Shown here: piece by piece, positions 26,630-38,173 of the stretch
Layout of the letters: the number at the start of each line of letters is the position of its first letter
Numbering within the stretch: position 1 is the stretch's first letter
From: Dermatemys mawii
Lineage: Eukaryota > Chordata > Testudines > Dermatemydidae
Length of the DNA stretch: 64,000 nucleotides
Direction of reading: 5' to 3'
Assembly: GCA_007922305.1 (NCBI GenBank)
Contig: ML677341.1
Location: 68,630,663 to 68,694,662, forward strand
Notes under the pieces: model-generated
What the model was told of the DNA's origin: nothing
Databases searched by the model: none
Seen by the model: only the letters and a program-made list of their open reading frames with translations
Position numbers and translations under genes: made by a program

Positions 26630-27140
26630 GGTAGTCTGTTGGCACCTTAAAGACTAAGGCCAGGTCTACACTGTGCGTGGGAGGTCGACCTAAGATACGC
26701 AACTTCAGCTACGCAAATAGCATAGCTGAAGTAGAAGTATCTTAGGTTGACTTACCTTGGCATCCTCACAGCGGCAAGTCAACCGCTGTCGCTCCCCCAT
26801 CGACTCCTCTTCTGCCTCTCTAAGCGGTAGAGTTCCAGAGTCGACAGGGAGAGTGCTCGGAGATCGATTTATCATGTCTACACTAGACACCATAAATCAA
26901 TCCCTGATAAATCAATCACTACCTGCCGATCTGGCGGCTAGTGTAGATGTGGCCCAACAGATTTATTTGGGCATAAATTTTTGTGGGTAAAAACTCCCCC
27001 ACTTCTTCAGATGCACTTCAGAAGAAGTAGGGGGTTTTATCTATGAAAGCTCATGCCCAAATAAATCTGTTAGTTTTTAAGGTGCCACCGGACTCATCGT
27101 TGTTTTTGTGGATACAGACTAACACAGTTACCCCTCTAAT
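26630..27140. mobile_element. Penelope-like element in inverted tail-to-tail form, split by a MITE
   Basis: The left arm 'gttggcaccttaaagacta' continues after the MITE as 'acagatttatttgggcataa' and 'aaactcccccacttcttcag'. The right arm, from about 27010, is its inverse: 'agtagggggttttatc', then 'catgcccaaataaatctgtt', then 'ttaaggtgccaccgg'. A partial inverted duplication of this kind is characteristic of Penelope insertions. The outer end is 'gtggatacagactaacac'. Confidence 0.75.
26658..26954. mobile_element. PIF/Harbinger-like MITE, copy 1 (nested in PLE)
   Basis: 297 bp with termini 'ggccaggtctacact' and 'agtgtagatgtggcc'. The left flank is TAA and the right flank CAA, consistent with a 3-bp TWA duplication carrying one mutation. 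The subterminal 'acgcaacttcagctacg' and interior 'agtcgacaggga' are shared with copies at 53219 and 58087. Removing it restores PLE sequence. Confidence 0.75.
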
Positions 27141-28950
27141 ATAAGGAGCAGGTGCTGATCTCAGCTTCCTGGGATCTGTATCATAGGAATGAGAAGATAT
27201 CGCTGAGTGCTATCACATTTACTCTCATTCACACTGATCATGTCCAAAATTAGAATCTTGTTGGTCCCTTGTTCTATAACACATTTTAAAAAATGATGGG
27301 CTTCAGTGCCTTCCTTTCCAGAATCGTGTATCCTGGGGTAATTGAACTTCTAGGAATCTGACAGAGATGTTAACCCAACGTTTGCTGCTGGGTCCTCATT
27401 TACATGTAAGAGACTGAAAAATCCTGGCTTTCCCTCCACATGTGGGAATCATTGCAGCAGGTCTGGAACCTTGTTACTCTGCACAGCTGTATTCTGAGAA
27501 GATATATATGTTTGCACACACCTGGTGTTATTTTGCTGTTTATTTAAGTAAACAAAAAACATTACGTAAATGGGAAAACCTAGGGGGAAATTGATGAATT
27601 TACCTTCCTCTACTTTTTACCTATTCATGTCTTCATCATCTCTCTCTCTTTCTTTTCCTTCCCTACATATTTAAAAAATTCTTCAAGTTCTTTTTGAAGA
27701 ATGAAAAACTTCTTGTATTTTGTCAGTTTTATGCATAAAATTGTGTAACATTCTACAGCTAGATATATCTACATGTCATCAGCACTGTATGACCAAAAAA
27801 GTCAGAGGCTGTTATATTTAGATTCAGTAGCAAAGAAGATAGATGCAGGGGGACGTAGATGCAGATGTCTGCTGTGGTGACTTTATTGTTCTGGCAACAA
27901 ACAGGAGCAAATGGAAGTGAGGATCTGCACTGAGCACAGAGTGCCCAACCATTTAAAGGAACAGGACATCACATAGATCACTACTGAACTTGACCTGGAG
28001 ACTTCCCTCTCAAAGAATACACACACACGCACACCCCATGGAAATCAAAGTTGGTGAAGCACTAAAATATTTTGGCAGCACATAAGACTGCATAACACAC
28101 TACATCATTTATTATTTCTTCACACAGTAGAACTAATCATGAGATTATAAAGTTAAATTTATGTATATCATATTTTGAAAACTATCAAAGCCAGCTGTGT
28201 GGGCTGTTTATACTTGATCTATTAATGAAAGAGCCCACTTGGCAGGCACAAAATCAAAAAAAAAAAAAAAGAATATGTCACAAGCCTTTCTTTATGCTGA
28301 TTTTTGGGAAAGTATTTAGCAGTTTCCTTTAATTTTCATAGGTTTAATTTTTCTTTTTATCCTCCATCATCTGACATACCATTTTAGAAGGTTGAGGAAG
28401 AAAAAGTTAAGTTTATGTAATTCCCCAGTGCTGTGGGATCCTTTCTTATAAAGAACAGTTTGAGTTGCACAAGGTATGAGGAGGGGAAAATTAAGGTCCT
28501 GCCCTAGCCATCCCACAATTCAGAATGTACTTGGTTGCATTGATTTCTACCTTACAACTGCACTAGTGAACTCTGTACATTAAATATACAATACATGTCT
28601 TGCAAAATGGACTAATGCTTTTCTCCTGGCATTCACAAATCAGAGGGATGACATATCTTCCCTCTAAGGTAAGATGCTTCAAGGATAAACCATCATCACT
28701 CCACTGTCCATTGTTACATTGAGTATACATTCCATACAGTATTTTTCAAAATAAAAGGGGAAAACATTGGGTTTCCAGAGTCTTACTTCTATTTACACAG
28801 CTTCCATGCTCAAAGGTCCTTCTCAAGCCCCAGAAGGCTGGACGAAAGTCTCTTCAGACCCTCTCACTGGTCAGTCTTCAGTTGGCTAATGTGCATTTTT
28901 CGACAGTTACATGAGTTGCTCCTCTCTCACAGATGCTGCCTCTAGTCTAG
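27141..28950 (+). other. dynein intron segment
   Basis: Nothing recognised apart from a short (AC)n near 28018 and an A14 run near 28257. Confidence 0.4.
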
Positions 28951-29175
28951 CGGTATGTCTACACTGCAGCTGGGAGCAAGACTCCCAGCCTGGGTGGACA
29001 GGGTCATGCTAGCAGGGCTTGAGCTAGTGTGCTAGAAATAGCAGTAAAGATGGAATACAGGCGGAGGCTCAGGTTGGCCACCCAGACTCTGAGTGTGGGT
29101 GACTAGCTCAAGCCTCTGCCAGTGCAGCAAACTCCATGCTGCTATTTTTAGCACACTAGGCTAACATGAGTCTGT
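28951..29175. mobile_element. MITE-like interspersed repeat
   Basis: Starts 'tatgtctacactgcagctg'. The interior has 'tgctatttttagcacacta', a word also found near 34552. The 'gtctacactgca' terminus is shared with other DNA-transposon fragments here. The right end is not clear. Confidence 0.5.
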
Positions 29176-31842
29176 CTTTCTAAACTGGGTGGCTTGCTCT
29201 CACCTGGGGACCTTAGGCCCTTCTACCTAGGGGAATGAGGGATCAAGCTTGGAAACCAAAGATCACACTCCTATTTCTCTCTCTCTTTCTCTTTCACAGC
29301 CTACTGTTTTCCAGAATATTGTATGCCAGCACTCCTGAAATGTTATATAGTTACTTCTCACCACTTTGAAACACCCCTTGCCATTTGGAAACATTTTAAA
29401 ACACGGTTTCTTCCAGTTCACAAATGATGGTATGGCATTAAACATGCTCTTTTAACCAGGGAAGTGTTATTTTTGAAATGATATGGTAGGAAGAGTCGCC
29501 GAACATTTCAGGAGTACTGCTACTCTTACGTTTACATCAGTACTCCTGAAAAATAACACAGTTTAACACATTATTTTCCTTTTCAACCCAAGAGTCAGAA
29601 GCAGATCTATAGACTTGTCCTCTCCCACAACAATTTTTGTTCTGTCACTGGCTAGATCAAGCATGAGTGATAAGGTCCTTACTAGAGCTGCTTGAAATGT
29701 TTTTGAAAAATCTTCCAAGCCAAAAATAGAGTTTCATCCAAAAGTATTCAGGGAGAATTTTTTTTTAAATGAATTACTTTGAATTTTTGATTGTTTTGTT
29801 TCAAAATTTCATTTTGCCTTGTTTCAAATTGAAAACGGGAAATATTTCAAATATTCAAACTTCCAAATGTCCATTTCCCCCACTTTTTCCTAGGGGGTGA
29901 AATAACAAAATGAAAAATGTCCAGCGTTTGTTCCCTCCCTCTTACTCCCCTGCTTTTTCCACTCTGTAATTTTTCAAAACTTCTTAAACTCTGTAAAAGC
30001 TACGGAATGGGAAAAGGAAAAGTGAAACACTGTACCTTTGCCCCTCTGTAACTTTTTCAAAAGTGCAGAAGGTTTTGAAAATCTGGCATGGAAAAAGGAA
30101 TAAAAAACAAAAATGTACAGCCAGAAAAAGTGGGCGGGGGGGAAAGCCAGTCACCAGCTATCATGCATTTTATTGCACTCAGTGGTGGAAAAAGGCAAGG
30201 AAATCAAAAATCCAAAATTAAAAAAAAAAAAACTTCAAAAAATGAATGAAACAAAAATTTCAGTTTGACTTGAAACGAAAATGTCTATTCATTTCATTCC
30301 GTATTTTTTCCTTTAAAAAGATTTAAATGTTTCTTGGAAAAACTAGGTGTCTGGACAAATTCTAGCTATTAGGGACCTAGACTGTCACTAAAGAAAATGG
30401 TAGAGCTCTGTCGTTGTGGCCACGCAGCTAAAGGCTTCACTGCCCCTTTCTGGTTGCAGTGACTAACACACCTGCTTGGAGGGGCTGTGCAATGGACCTA
30501 ATTGATGGCATCATTACACGGCGCTGTGTTTCCGGTCACAATCTCTCCCCTGCTTTTTCTGTGCCTGAATGGACCTCTGCAGTTTTCTAATGCTAACAGC
30601 AAGCAGATAAAAAACTGAACCAACAGAGAGAATGATCTGGTCCATTCACACTTGCTGCTTTTGAGAGTCCCAGATAGCTTCCATGTTCCCCTCCTCCTCA
30701 TCCCCAGGAGGAAGAGAATAAATGTTGAGGAGCAGTAGAACTTTCCCATATTGTGATCCATTCTGTACCTATGTCCATAGCACATTTCAGGTTGAAATTT
30801 ACCAGATTTGAGTAAAATGAATTTTGAGATCTGAGAGACTGCTGCTGTGAGGCATGGTGAGAATTAAAGATGAATGTAGCCATGCACAGCGGGAGAGGAA
30901 ATAGACAACAAGCCTGGTTGGTAATGCTCTCGTGCCTTGTTGAAATATAATAAAACAAAACAACCCCAATGAGAGAAGAGTATTTATTTTTCAGAGACAA
31001 AAGGAGAATCCCAGAAAGCCTCAATAAACAAAGTAGGACTGAAGCTCTGCTGTGCTAAGCCTGAGTAATTGTGCTGAAATCAGTGTTGTGAGGGCACAAA
31101 AGTGAAGTTAGGGAGTGGAGAATCAGGCCGCAGTGTGTGAACAAAGGGAAAGGCACCTGATCATTGTGTGTAAATACGCAGTATATATTGAATGTATTGA
31201 CTGTTCCCTCCCCTCCCCAATCCATACTTGCTCTTTCCTCACACTGCCAAATTGAACATGATGGCCTCTGGAGGATAAATGCTGCCTTGGAGGGCTCTTG
31301 CACAGATCACGGCATCTTGCTGTTGAGGGTTGTTTATTTGGAAGGAGACGAGATATGGAAGCAGCAATTTATTCTTTCAACATTTTTCACTGATTGATAG
31401 TTCAGGGATTTGCCTTATTCCAGTAATTTCTTTGAGAATGTAAATCTTAATTTGCTACTCCTTAAATGCTTAACTAAACTCCAAGGACAGTGATTTTAAA
31501 CTTAAAAATTTAGAATGACAATAAGGCATCTATTTGCCTTAGAAAAGAGCTCTTTCTGACAGCATCAGAGGCTTCGGATGGAGACAGATTAATAAGGAAT
31601 TGAAAAGCTTCCCCACCACCTCCCCCTACCCCCCTTCATTTGCAATAAACATTATAGCCCGGCCTTATTTTGTGGATATAGCTTTATCATGCTTTCTGAG
31701 GTGCATTTAGTACCACTAGGATACCATGGTGTGTTTTATATTAGCTATTAAACAGGACACATGGAGGGAAAGAGGACGAATTTGTTCAGTTTTGGTAATT
31801 ACACAAAAAAGCCCTTTTAAGTTGTTTTTGTTTTAGATGCAG
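29176..31842 (+). other. dynein intron segment
   Basis: 29690-30370 is rich in A and T homopolymers and 'caaaatttc'-like words and seems an old repeat of unknown type. No exon is seen. The branch/pyrimidine tract before the next exon is 'gttgtttttgttttagatgcag'-like, with the acceptor AG at 31841-31842. Confidence 0.45.
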
Positions 31843-32370
31843 GAAAGATACTGGTGTGCTACAAGTCAAGGACACATTCATGGTTGTAGCTATGGCCCCC
31901 CCTGGTGGTGGAACACATGAAGTAACTGCAAAAAAACCAGGAGTACTTGTGGCACCTTGGAGACTAACTAATTTATTTAAGCATAAGCTTTCATAGGCTA
32001 CAGCCCACTTCATCGGATGCATAGAAAGGAACATATAGCAGGAATATATATATGAATATAATATATATATACACACATACAGAGAATATGAAAAGGTGGA
32101 AGTTGTCATACGAATTCTAAGAGGCTATTTAATTAAGATGAGCAGGAGAAAAAAAACTTTTGTAGTGATAATCAAGATGACCTATTATCAGACAGTTGAC
32201 AACAGGTGTGAGGATACTTAACATGGGGAAATAGTAACTCTGGTTTCTCTTATTTCAGTGTAATCTCCATAGATACCTTTACTAGTGAAGCTGGAAGATG
32301 ATCTTCACAGCTAGAAGTTGATTGGGATTTTAACCAGGACTTTGACCCGTCTCCGAACTGATATTCATGA
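31843..32370 (+). pseudogene. dynein heavy chain exon (PPGGG region) split by a PLE
   Basis: The exon opens in the phase left by 21684 and reads RKDTGVLQVKDTFMVVAMAP then PGGGTHEVT. Family members have AMGPPGGG; here the Gly is Ala. At 31928 a 305-bp PLE begins. Beyond it the homology resumes with WFL, YFS, VISIDTF and, after a TGA at 32299-32301, VDWDFNQDFD. Removing the insert and one 7-bp duplication gives about 216 bp, aligning with the family with only small indels (about 4 nt missing around 32240-32258, plus a frame change after 32349). The donor is GA|gtaaga at 32371. The pseudo-acceptor 'tctcttatttcag' at 32246-32258 lies inside old coding sequence and is probably not a splice site. 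Confidence 0.8.
31928..32232 (-). mobile_element. Penelope-like element inserted in a dynein exon
   Basis: 305 bp, antisense to the dynein. It begins with an A-rich tail and 'ccaggagtacttgtggcac', runs through 'aagctttcataggctacag' and ends 'cttaacatggggaaat'. It aligns along its length with the 3' region of the sense copy at 57345-57595. It is 5'-truncated. Both flanks carry AGTAACT (31921-31927 and 32233-32239), a 7-bp target duplication. Confidence 0.85.
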
Positions 32371-32610
32371 GTAAGACCTAGCAACTTTTCTGTTGTGTTC
32401 TATTCCAATATTTTCAATAGTATGCGCCATGCCCTCAAGTTAGCACTCATCTCCTACTGAAGTCAGTGGCAGTTGTGCCTCTTCCTATGGGGGTAGAAAA
32501 TAGTGCTATGGTGGTAATATTTATCAAGAAAGTAAAAACTTCTATTTATACATTAAACTAAATGCTCTGTGGTTTTCAGCTATATACGTCATTCATCAGA
32601 CATTTCCTGC
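32371..32610 (+). other. dynein intron segment
   Basis: No feature recognised. Confidence 0.4.
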
Positions 32611-32990
32611 AGTTACACAAAGGAGTTGCCAGACTGGGTCAAACCCAAAGTTCATTTAGTTCAGTATCTTGTCTTTGACAGTGGCTAGTAACAGGTACTT
32701 CAGAGGAAGATGTAAGAGCCCCATAGCAGGCAGCTATGTAGAGATGACCCGTATCTGCCAATAAAGGGGAGGCAGAGTGAGGCAGTGGCTTCGGCAGATG
32801 TTACTGAGCATGTTCAGTACAAGCCAAGCAGTAAATCTGGGAGGAGTGGGATATGACCCCACGTGCCGCCCCCATGTATTGCCTCTGCAGTTATGGAATA
32901 ATCTGCACCCACATTAGGGTTCATCTTGATCTCTAATAGTTAGACATTGGGATTGTCCCTGAAGCACAGAGTTCAATACACTGTCCAAAA
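32611..32990 (+). mobile_element. LINE-type 3'-end repeat fragment
   Basis: 'gttgccagactgggtcaaac', 'gtatcttgtctttgacagtg' and 'cttcagaggaagatgtaaga' are a familiar reptile interspersed repeat. The later 'ctctaatagttagacattgg' also fits. I think it is a LINE tail, but the family name is uncertain. Confidence 0.5.
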
Positions 32991-34455
32991 TTGGCATTGA
33001 CATTAATTATAACAACGTTGGATTTCTCCTTATTTATATAAATCTCCAACCCCTTTTTGAGCTACTAATTTAAATAGAAAAAAGCATTCTTTTATAACTG
33101 TTTAAATAAATACTACTTATTAATGTTCAGTCATGAGGAAACAGCAAACTTTGAAGCATGCCCTATATTCAAGAAGGTAGTTTCTCTCTCAGTTCTTACT
33201 TTCTGATTTGGGGCAGAAATAAAATTGGCCTATGAGGATGGGAATTTTTGATAGATTTCTATGTAACACATTTTCCAGTTACTTTACTACTCAGAGTTCA
33301 TTTTCCTTCAGTCAAGTAGCCATTCTCTTATCCTCCTGGAAATGTTGGGAATGACTTAACAAGATGTGAGCTGGCACAAAGGGAAATGGTTGTACATAGG
33401 AGATAGAACCTGACACTGAGGAAAGATTTCAACAAGACAAGAAGTAAAAGCAGATTCTGAAATAATGTATGGCTTCAATAAAAAATAAGGAAGCTAGCCC
33501 TAAGTAAGGAATAACTTTATACAGAGAGAGATGAAGTTGAGAACGACTTCTAATAAGAGAGACACTGAGGCAGATACAGAGTAAGGCATAACTTTAATAA
33601 AGAAGAGAGGCAGTAAGAAGAGTAGGGGATATTTTAAGTGGTCCGTTCAGGTTGACAGAAGTGTCGAGAATGGACTCAGATGGGAATACAGCTTGTGTAG
33701 CCTTTTCAGTAAGATCATATGGGGTGGAAAAAACAGCTATAAATAGCTGAGCGAAGAGCCCTGGCCAAGCCCTCAGGACAAGCCGCTAGCACCAGAACCC
33801 CACCAAGAAGAGGTATCCAGAGGTGAAAATATGAAATGGTGTTAAATTATCAAATACTGTGTAGTAAAGAATGCCTATAGTTAATTGGAGCAAGCAGATC
33901 TTGTTTTTCTTTATTTTACATTATGTGCATTTAGTAGTGGATCGAATTTGTCCTAAGCTCCCTCCTGTTGCTATTTCAAATTATTATGTTTGACAACCCA
34001 GAGGACTATTTTGTTGCTTTTGCTATCACTAGGCTAGTCTGAGTTATATTCTTTTTCTGTACTTTACATACAAGATAACACTGTTTTCCAAATACATGGC
34101 CCCTAATATATTTAGCTGGCAACAGAGTATCAGGTAAAGTCATTATCAAAGAGTTAACAAACAAGGCTTCCTTGCAATGGAGAACTGCATTAGTTCTGAA
34201 ATATCAGGTTTGCTATTTACTGAGGATTTCAACATTCTGTGGAAAGTCTGTTCATCATGGTTTTTCAAAAGTCAAGTCTCATCTCTGTAAATATAATAGT
34301 CTCTCTCTGTTCTCATGTCATAACAGAGCAAAGAGGGCACAACAGAATTTCACTTCCTTCATCCACATTCCAGCAATATGAATCATATGGATATGGTGAC
34401 CCTAGATGGGACATCATTGCCTTCTGAGCACCCCAGTGTGGCGTGTGGCCCTGCT
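32991..34455 (+). other. dynein intron segment
   Basis: No exon or element recognised. Purine-rich GA-type words at 33400-33620. Confidence 0.4.
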
Positions 34456-34680
34456 GTGGCCTGCCTCAGACATTTTTACTCAGGCTGGAGTAAGTCCCCT
34501 TGTTGGGTTTCAGAGCCTGGGCTCCAGCCCAAGTAGGAATCTCAACACTGCTATTTTTAGCCTTGTGGTGTGAGTCCTACAAGCATGAGTCAGTTGACTC
34601 AGGCTCTGAGATTCGCTGCCATGGGGTAGGGGAGGGGTGGGGTTTTTTTTGCAGCGCAGACATACCTTTAAGTAGCCCAC
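34456..34680. mobile_element. DNA-transposon-derived repeat
   Basis: Contains 'gagcctgggctccagcccaa', 'ctgctatttttagccttgtg' and ends 'gcagcgcagacatacctt'. It is related in wording to 28951-29175 and to the host MITE at 53157. The left end is decayed. Confidence 0.5.
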
Positions 34681-34989
34681 ACAAGAAGAAGCCAAACACT
34701 TGACTTTCCAGCTGTATATCTCCCTTTAATAAAACCTTCTGAAAGGAGCACTTGTACAATGGAGTAAAGGCTCACATAAAATTGAAAAGTCCCCCAAAAA
34801 AGTTTCTAGGCTCCAGCAGCAGCAGTTGCTTCGGTTGTAAGGCCCCAGGCTTCTCCACTGCCTGGATTGCTTTTGCAGTCTTCCTTTTGCTTGTTGGGGG
34901 TCTCTCCCAAGTCTCCCTGCCAGGAGAGTCTTTGCCTACTTCAGACTCCCTGAGAGCTCCTCTCTGAAGGCTTCCTTTCTGCATAGGAG

Positions 34990-35280
34990 CTTTCTCAACT
35001 AAGCCTCTCCTCAGGTTAGTCCTGCACTATAAACTTATATCATTATAACTATGTTGCTGAGGGGTGTGAAAAATCCACACCCATGAGTGATGCAGTTATA
35101 ATGACCGAACCTCCAGTGTAGACAGTGCTTCTCCCATCAACATGGAGGTGGACTGATTATGTCGTCAGGAGAAGCTCTCCCCCGCAGTGTAGTAGCACCT
35201 TCACTGAAGCACAACAGCGGCACCGCTGCACGCATGAATCTGAGCCGCTGCTGTGTTTTACGTGTAGACCTGCCCTAAGT
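34990..35280. mobile_element. MITE with 'cacacccatgag' palindrome core
   Basis: The left end is 'ttagtcctgcac' and the right 'gtgtagacctgccctaa', a weak inverted repeat. The interior 'gaggggtgtgaaaaatccac' resembles the cores at 1320, 55020 and 63590. It is a non-autonomous DNA transposon, probably hAT. Confidence 0.55.
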
Positions 35281-38057
35281 CTTTGATTAGGCTCAGCTTC
35301 TGCTTACTTAACTAACTGCCTTCCAGCTACTTAGATAGTTAACAGTCCCCAGGTAAATGTGAGATGGCTCATTCCCTTCACTGGAGCCTGTCACCCGCAC
35401 ACTAGGTGTCTGACTCCCTTAAAGGGCCAGACTGTGACAGTGACCTACATATCTGATCAATTTTAGGAAATTTAGCTTGATTCTGCAGTGGCTTAGTGTT
35501 CTTTCCATGGAAATAAATAAATAAAAAGCCTCCACAAATAGTGGTCAGATAAATCAAAGATTTTAACTCTGTAAGTCTAATCCTGTGTTTGTATTTCATT
35601 TATCATAAGGTATTAGGAAAGATCAAATTCTTCAGTTGCATAAGAAACTGAACTGGCTCAGTATTTCTCCCTTTTGAATTCAATTTGTGCACAGATTCTT
35701 TTGTAATTGTATGGCTACATTGAAGCTGTTATTCCCGTTAGAACAGAATCACATTTTTTGGCTTTTGAGCCTCTCTGAGCTGTATGCAAATCTTTGGGTA
35801 GAGAAGTAATGTAAAATGAACATAGTACTTAGCATTAGATCAATCTCCAGCAATATTATGACATATTTGGCCTGAAACATCTTTCATTTACACCATTTAA
35901 ACACCACGGTAACTCTTTTTGATGTCAGTGGATCTACACCCGATTTACACCAGGGTAAATGAGTGAAACTCAGTCTCAATAGATACAGTAAAATAAACGG
36001 TCATATTTTATTAAGAAATACAAAGAAAATGATAAGGCTTGTTTCTGTGTTGTCCCCACATCCACAAGCAATAGGACCGTCTTGATCAGGACGTAATTTT
36101 GACTTGTGCTACAGTCGCAATATTCTGCTGAGGGATGTCTTCTGGATTTTAAACAAATTCAGCATAAAGTTGTTGCAGAATGAATACAATAAAGCCTACA
36201 ACATGAAACGTTGTGCTTCACTGATGCCATCCAGACAACAGAGGAAGCGCTAGTTAATTAACAGATCCTATTTCCAGAGCTACCTATGTTTCTGCAGGTA
36301 CACAGACAAGGAAGTGGTTATAGGTAAGCTATACTGGCCTTTGAAGTGGCACAAAATCCAAACTGGTGAGGAATCATTTGCAAGCTTGTGAATGGATTTA
36401 AAAAAAATGCAGAGTAGAAAATAAAAATGTGAAATGATAGACATTAAGACAAAAGAAGACTCCCGTGGTAGAATCCACTTTCAAGGTTCAGCTGCTGTTC
36501 GTAAGCAAGCAGAGCCCCTTGAGTCAGTTGCAACCATGTATTCAATCTGGGGCCATCTGTTACACTATTTATTAGAGCTGGTCAAAATCAATTCTTTGCT
36601 AATAATTTTGGTTAAGAATTTTGGCAGTTTTTCAGCAAATAGTAATTTGCAAATATTAATTTCCCCCCATTATCTCACCAGCCACATTCTTATCTGAATG
36701 GTGATGTGACAGCAATAAGAAGTTTGAATCTCGTAACAAAAAAACTTTGCAAGCTTTTGTGTTTTCTTCTAACAAATGCATCTATTGTTTTTTGGCAGGA
36801 GCTTGAGCTCACGGATTCGTTTGCCTTTCATACTTAGTAGAAGTTCAACTTTACTTGACTATTTGCACCTGAAAACATACATCAGGTTAATTCTTTCCTT
36901 GTTTATGAAAGGAAGATGAAGCATTACAACCAATGAACTTTTTAATTTGATACAGTGGTAATGGTCTGTATTACCAAGTGGGAGACCTGCTTTGTTTCCT
37001 GATACCAGTCTGTGGCACTCTGAGGACTGAATCTGGAACCCTAGATTAAATAGCATGTCCCTCCATGAGTAGTTCCATTGAAATCAGTGTTGATGTTGCA
37101 GACAATGGCCCCAGTACTGGAAGGAAAACTATGGTGGCAGACCCCATTCACTTAAGCAGGTTGCTGTATGAGCACATACCTCCAGCTACATAATTCACCA
37201 TGCAGGATGGGGGCCTAAGACACTACTCGAACTAAATAAGAAAGGCAAAATCAGGCTCCTGGTAGGGCCACAGACTGTGGCAGACACCCGTCCCTAAGAA
37301 AGGCCCATGGGGGTGGGATGTGATTTGGCATCTCTCAATAGAGATTTCCTCCAGCTGATTAAAGAGGCACATGAATGGCTTCCCTGGTGTGTCCTGTCTA
37401 ATATTTCCTGGCTAGAAAGCTGGTAGAGATTTAAAGGTGAGGGGTTAGGGCCTGTCAAGAAATACAGAGAGAAATTTAAAGCTTTATGTTAAGGCATTAA
37501 ATATTGCTATGGGGCTGTTCCAACAGCCCTCCTGAAAGAGATGGGCACTGAATAAAAATGTTTAAAAAAGATAAAGGAATCAAAACTAAATGGTTTTTTC
37601 CTTTTATTGTTTGCTTCTTCATATCAAACCTTTTTTGTTCACATCCAGGACCAATTCATTGTTTGGTCAAATCCTGTAGATGCTCTGACTTGATTGTCCG
37701 GAAACATGATCAAAGGACAGCCATTTATTACTGTGAGAGGTTTCCTTTTAAATAATTTTTTCACTCTCTTTGGTAGTCCAAGGACACAGGAAGTATAGGC
37801 AGTGCCCAAGTTTACTTTATCTCCAAAGTCTTTCTAAGAGCCAGGCATCTTCATAAACAAGATACAATTGAACGCCTGAATGACAAGTGTTTTTTTCCGG
37901 TATGGAGCAGCTGTTTGATTTCAGGGTCACACTGATAAACCTGAGTTTCAATGTGATACTTTTATACATATTCATTTTGGAAGGGGGAGGGGATCCTTTT
38001 GCTGTACGTTATTATTTTGTTTTTCTAATTCTAATTTTGTTTCCCCTCTGCTAACAG
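35281..38057 (+). other. dynein intron segment
   Basis: No recognised exon or repeat. It ends in the acceptor 'ctctgctaacag'. Confidence 0.45.
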
Positions 38058-38173
38058 ATTTTCTGGTGTGGGTCACAATGGAAGGGGACAGCCAAGCTGT
38101 GACGACATTTTTATGTACACCACTTACATCTCACTACATTTTGAATCCAAAGAAATTTCCATGTGTCATCCAG
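38058..38173 (+). pseudogene. dynein heavy chain exon: end of AAA3
   Basis: The acceptor is 'tctgctaacag' and the donor CAG|gtaaca. In the frame with 2 leading nt it reads FLVWVTMEGDSQAVTTFLCT followed by PLTSHYILNPKKFPCVIQ. This aligns without gaps to the family segment ending FLPTP-x-KSHY-x-FNLRDFSRVIQ: TP, SHY, N, F and VIQ are kept, but the LRD core reads PKK. Loss of a normally invariant motif points to relaxed constraint. The phase from the previous exon does not match (that exon ends two bases into a codon, whereas this frame needs one), another sign of a frame break. No stop in the homologous frame. Confidence 0.7.

Noticed and set aside
38060..38173. Reading the exon as FSGVGHNGRGQPS in the other open frame
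   Set aside because: That frame has no family match, whereas the frame ending SHYILNPKKFPCVIQ aligns without gaps to dynein.
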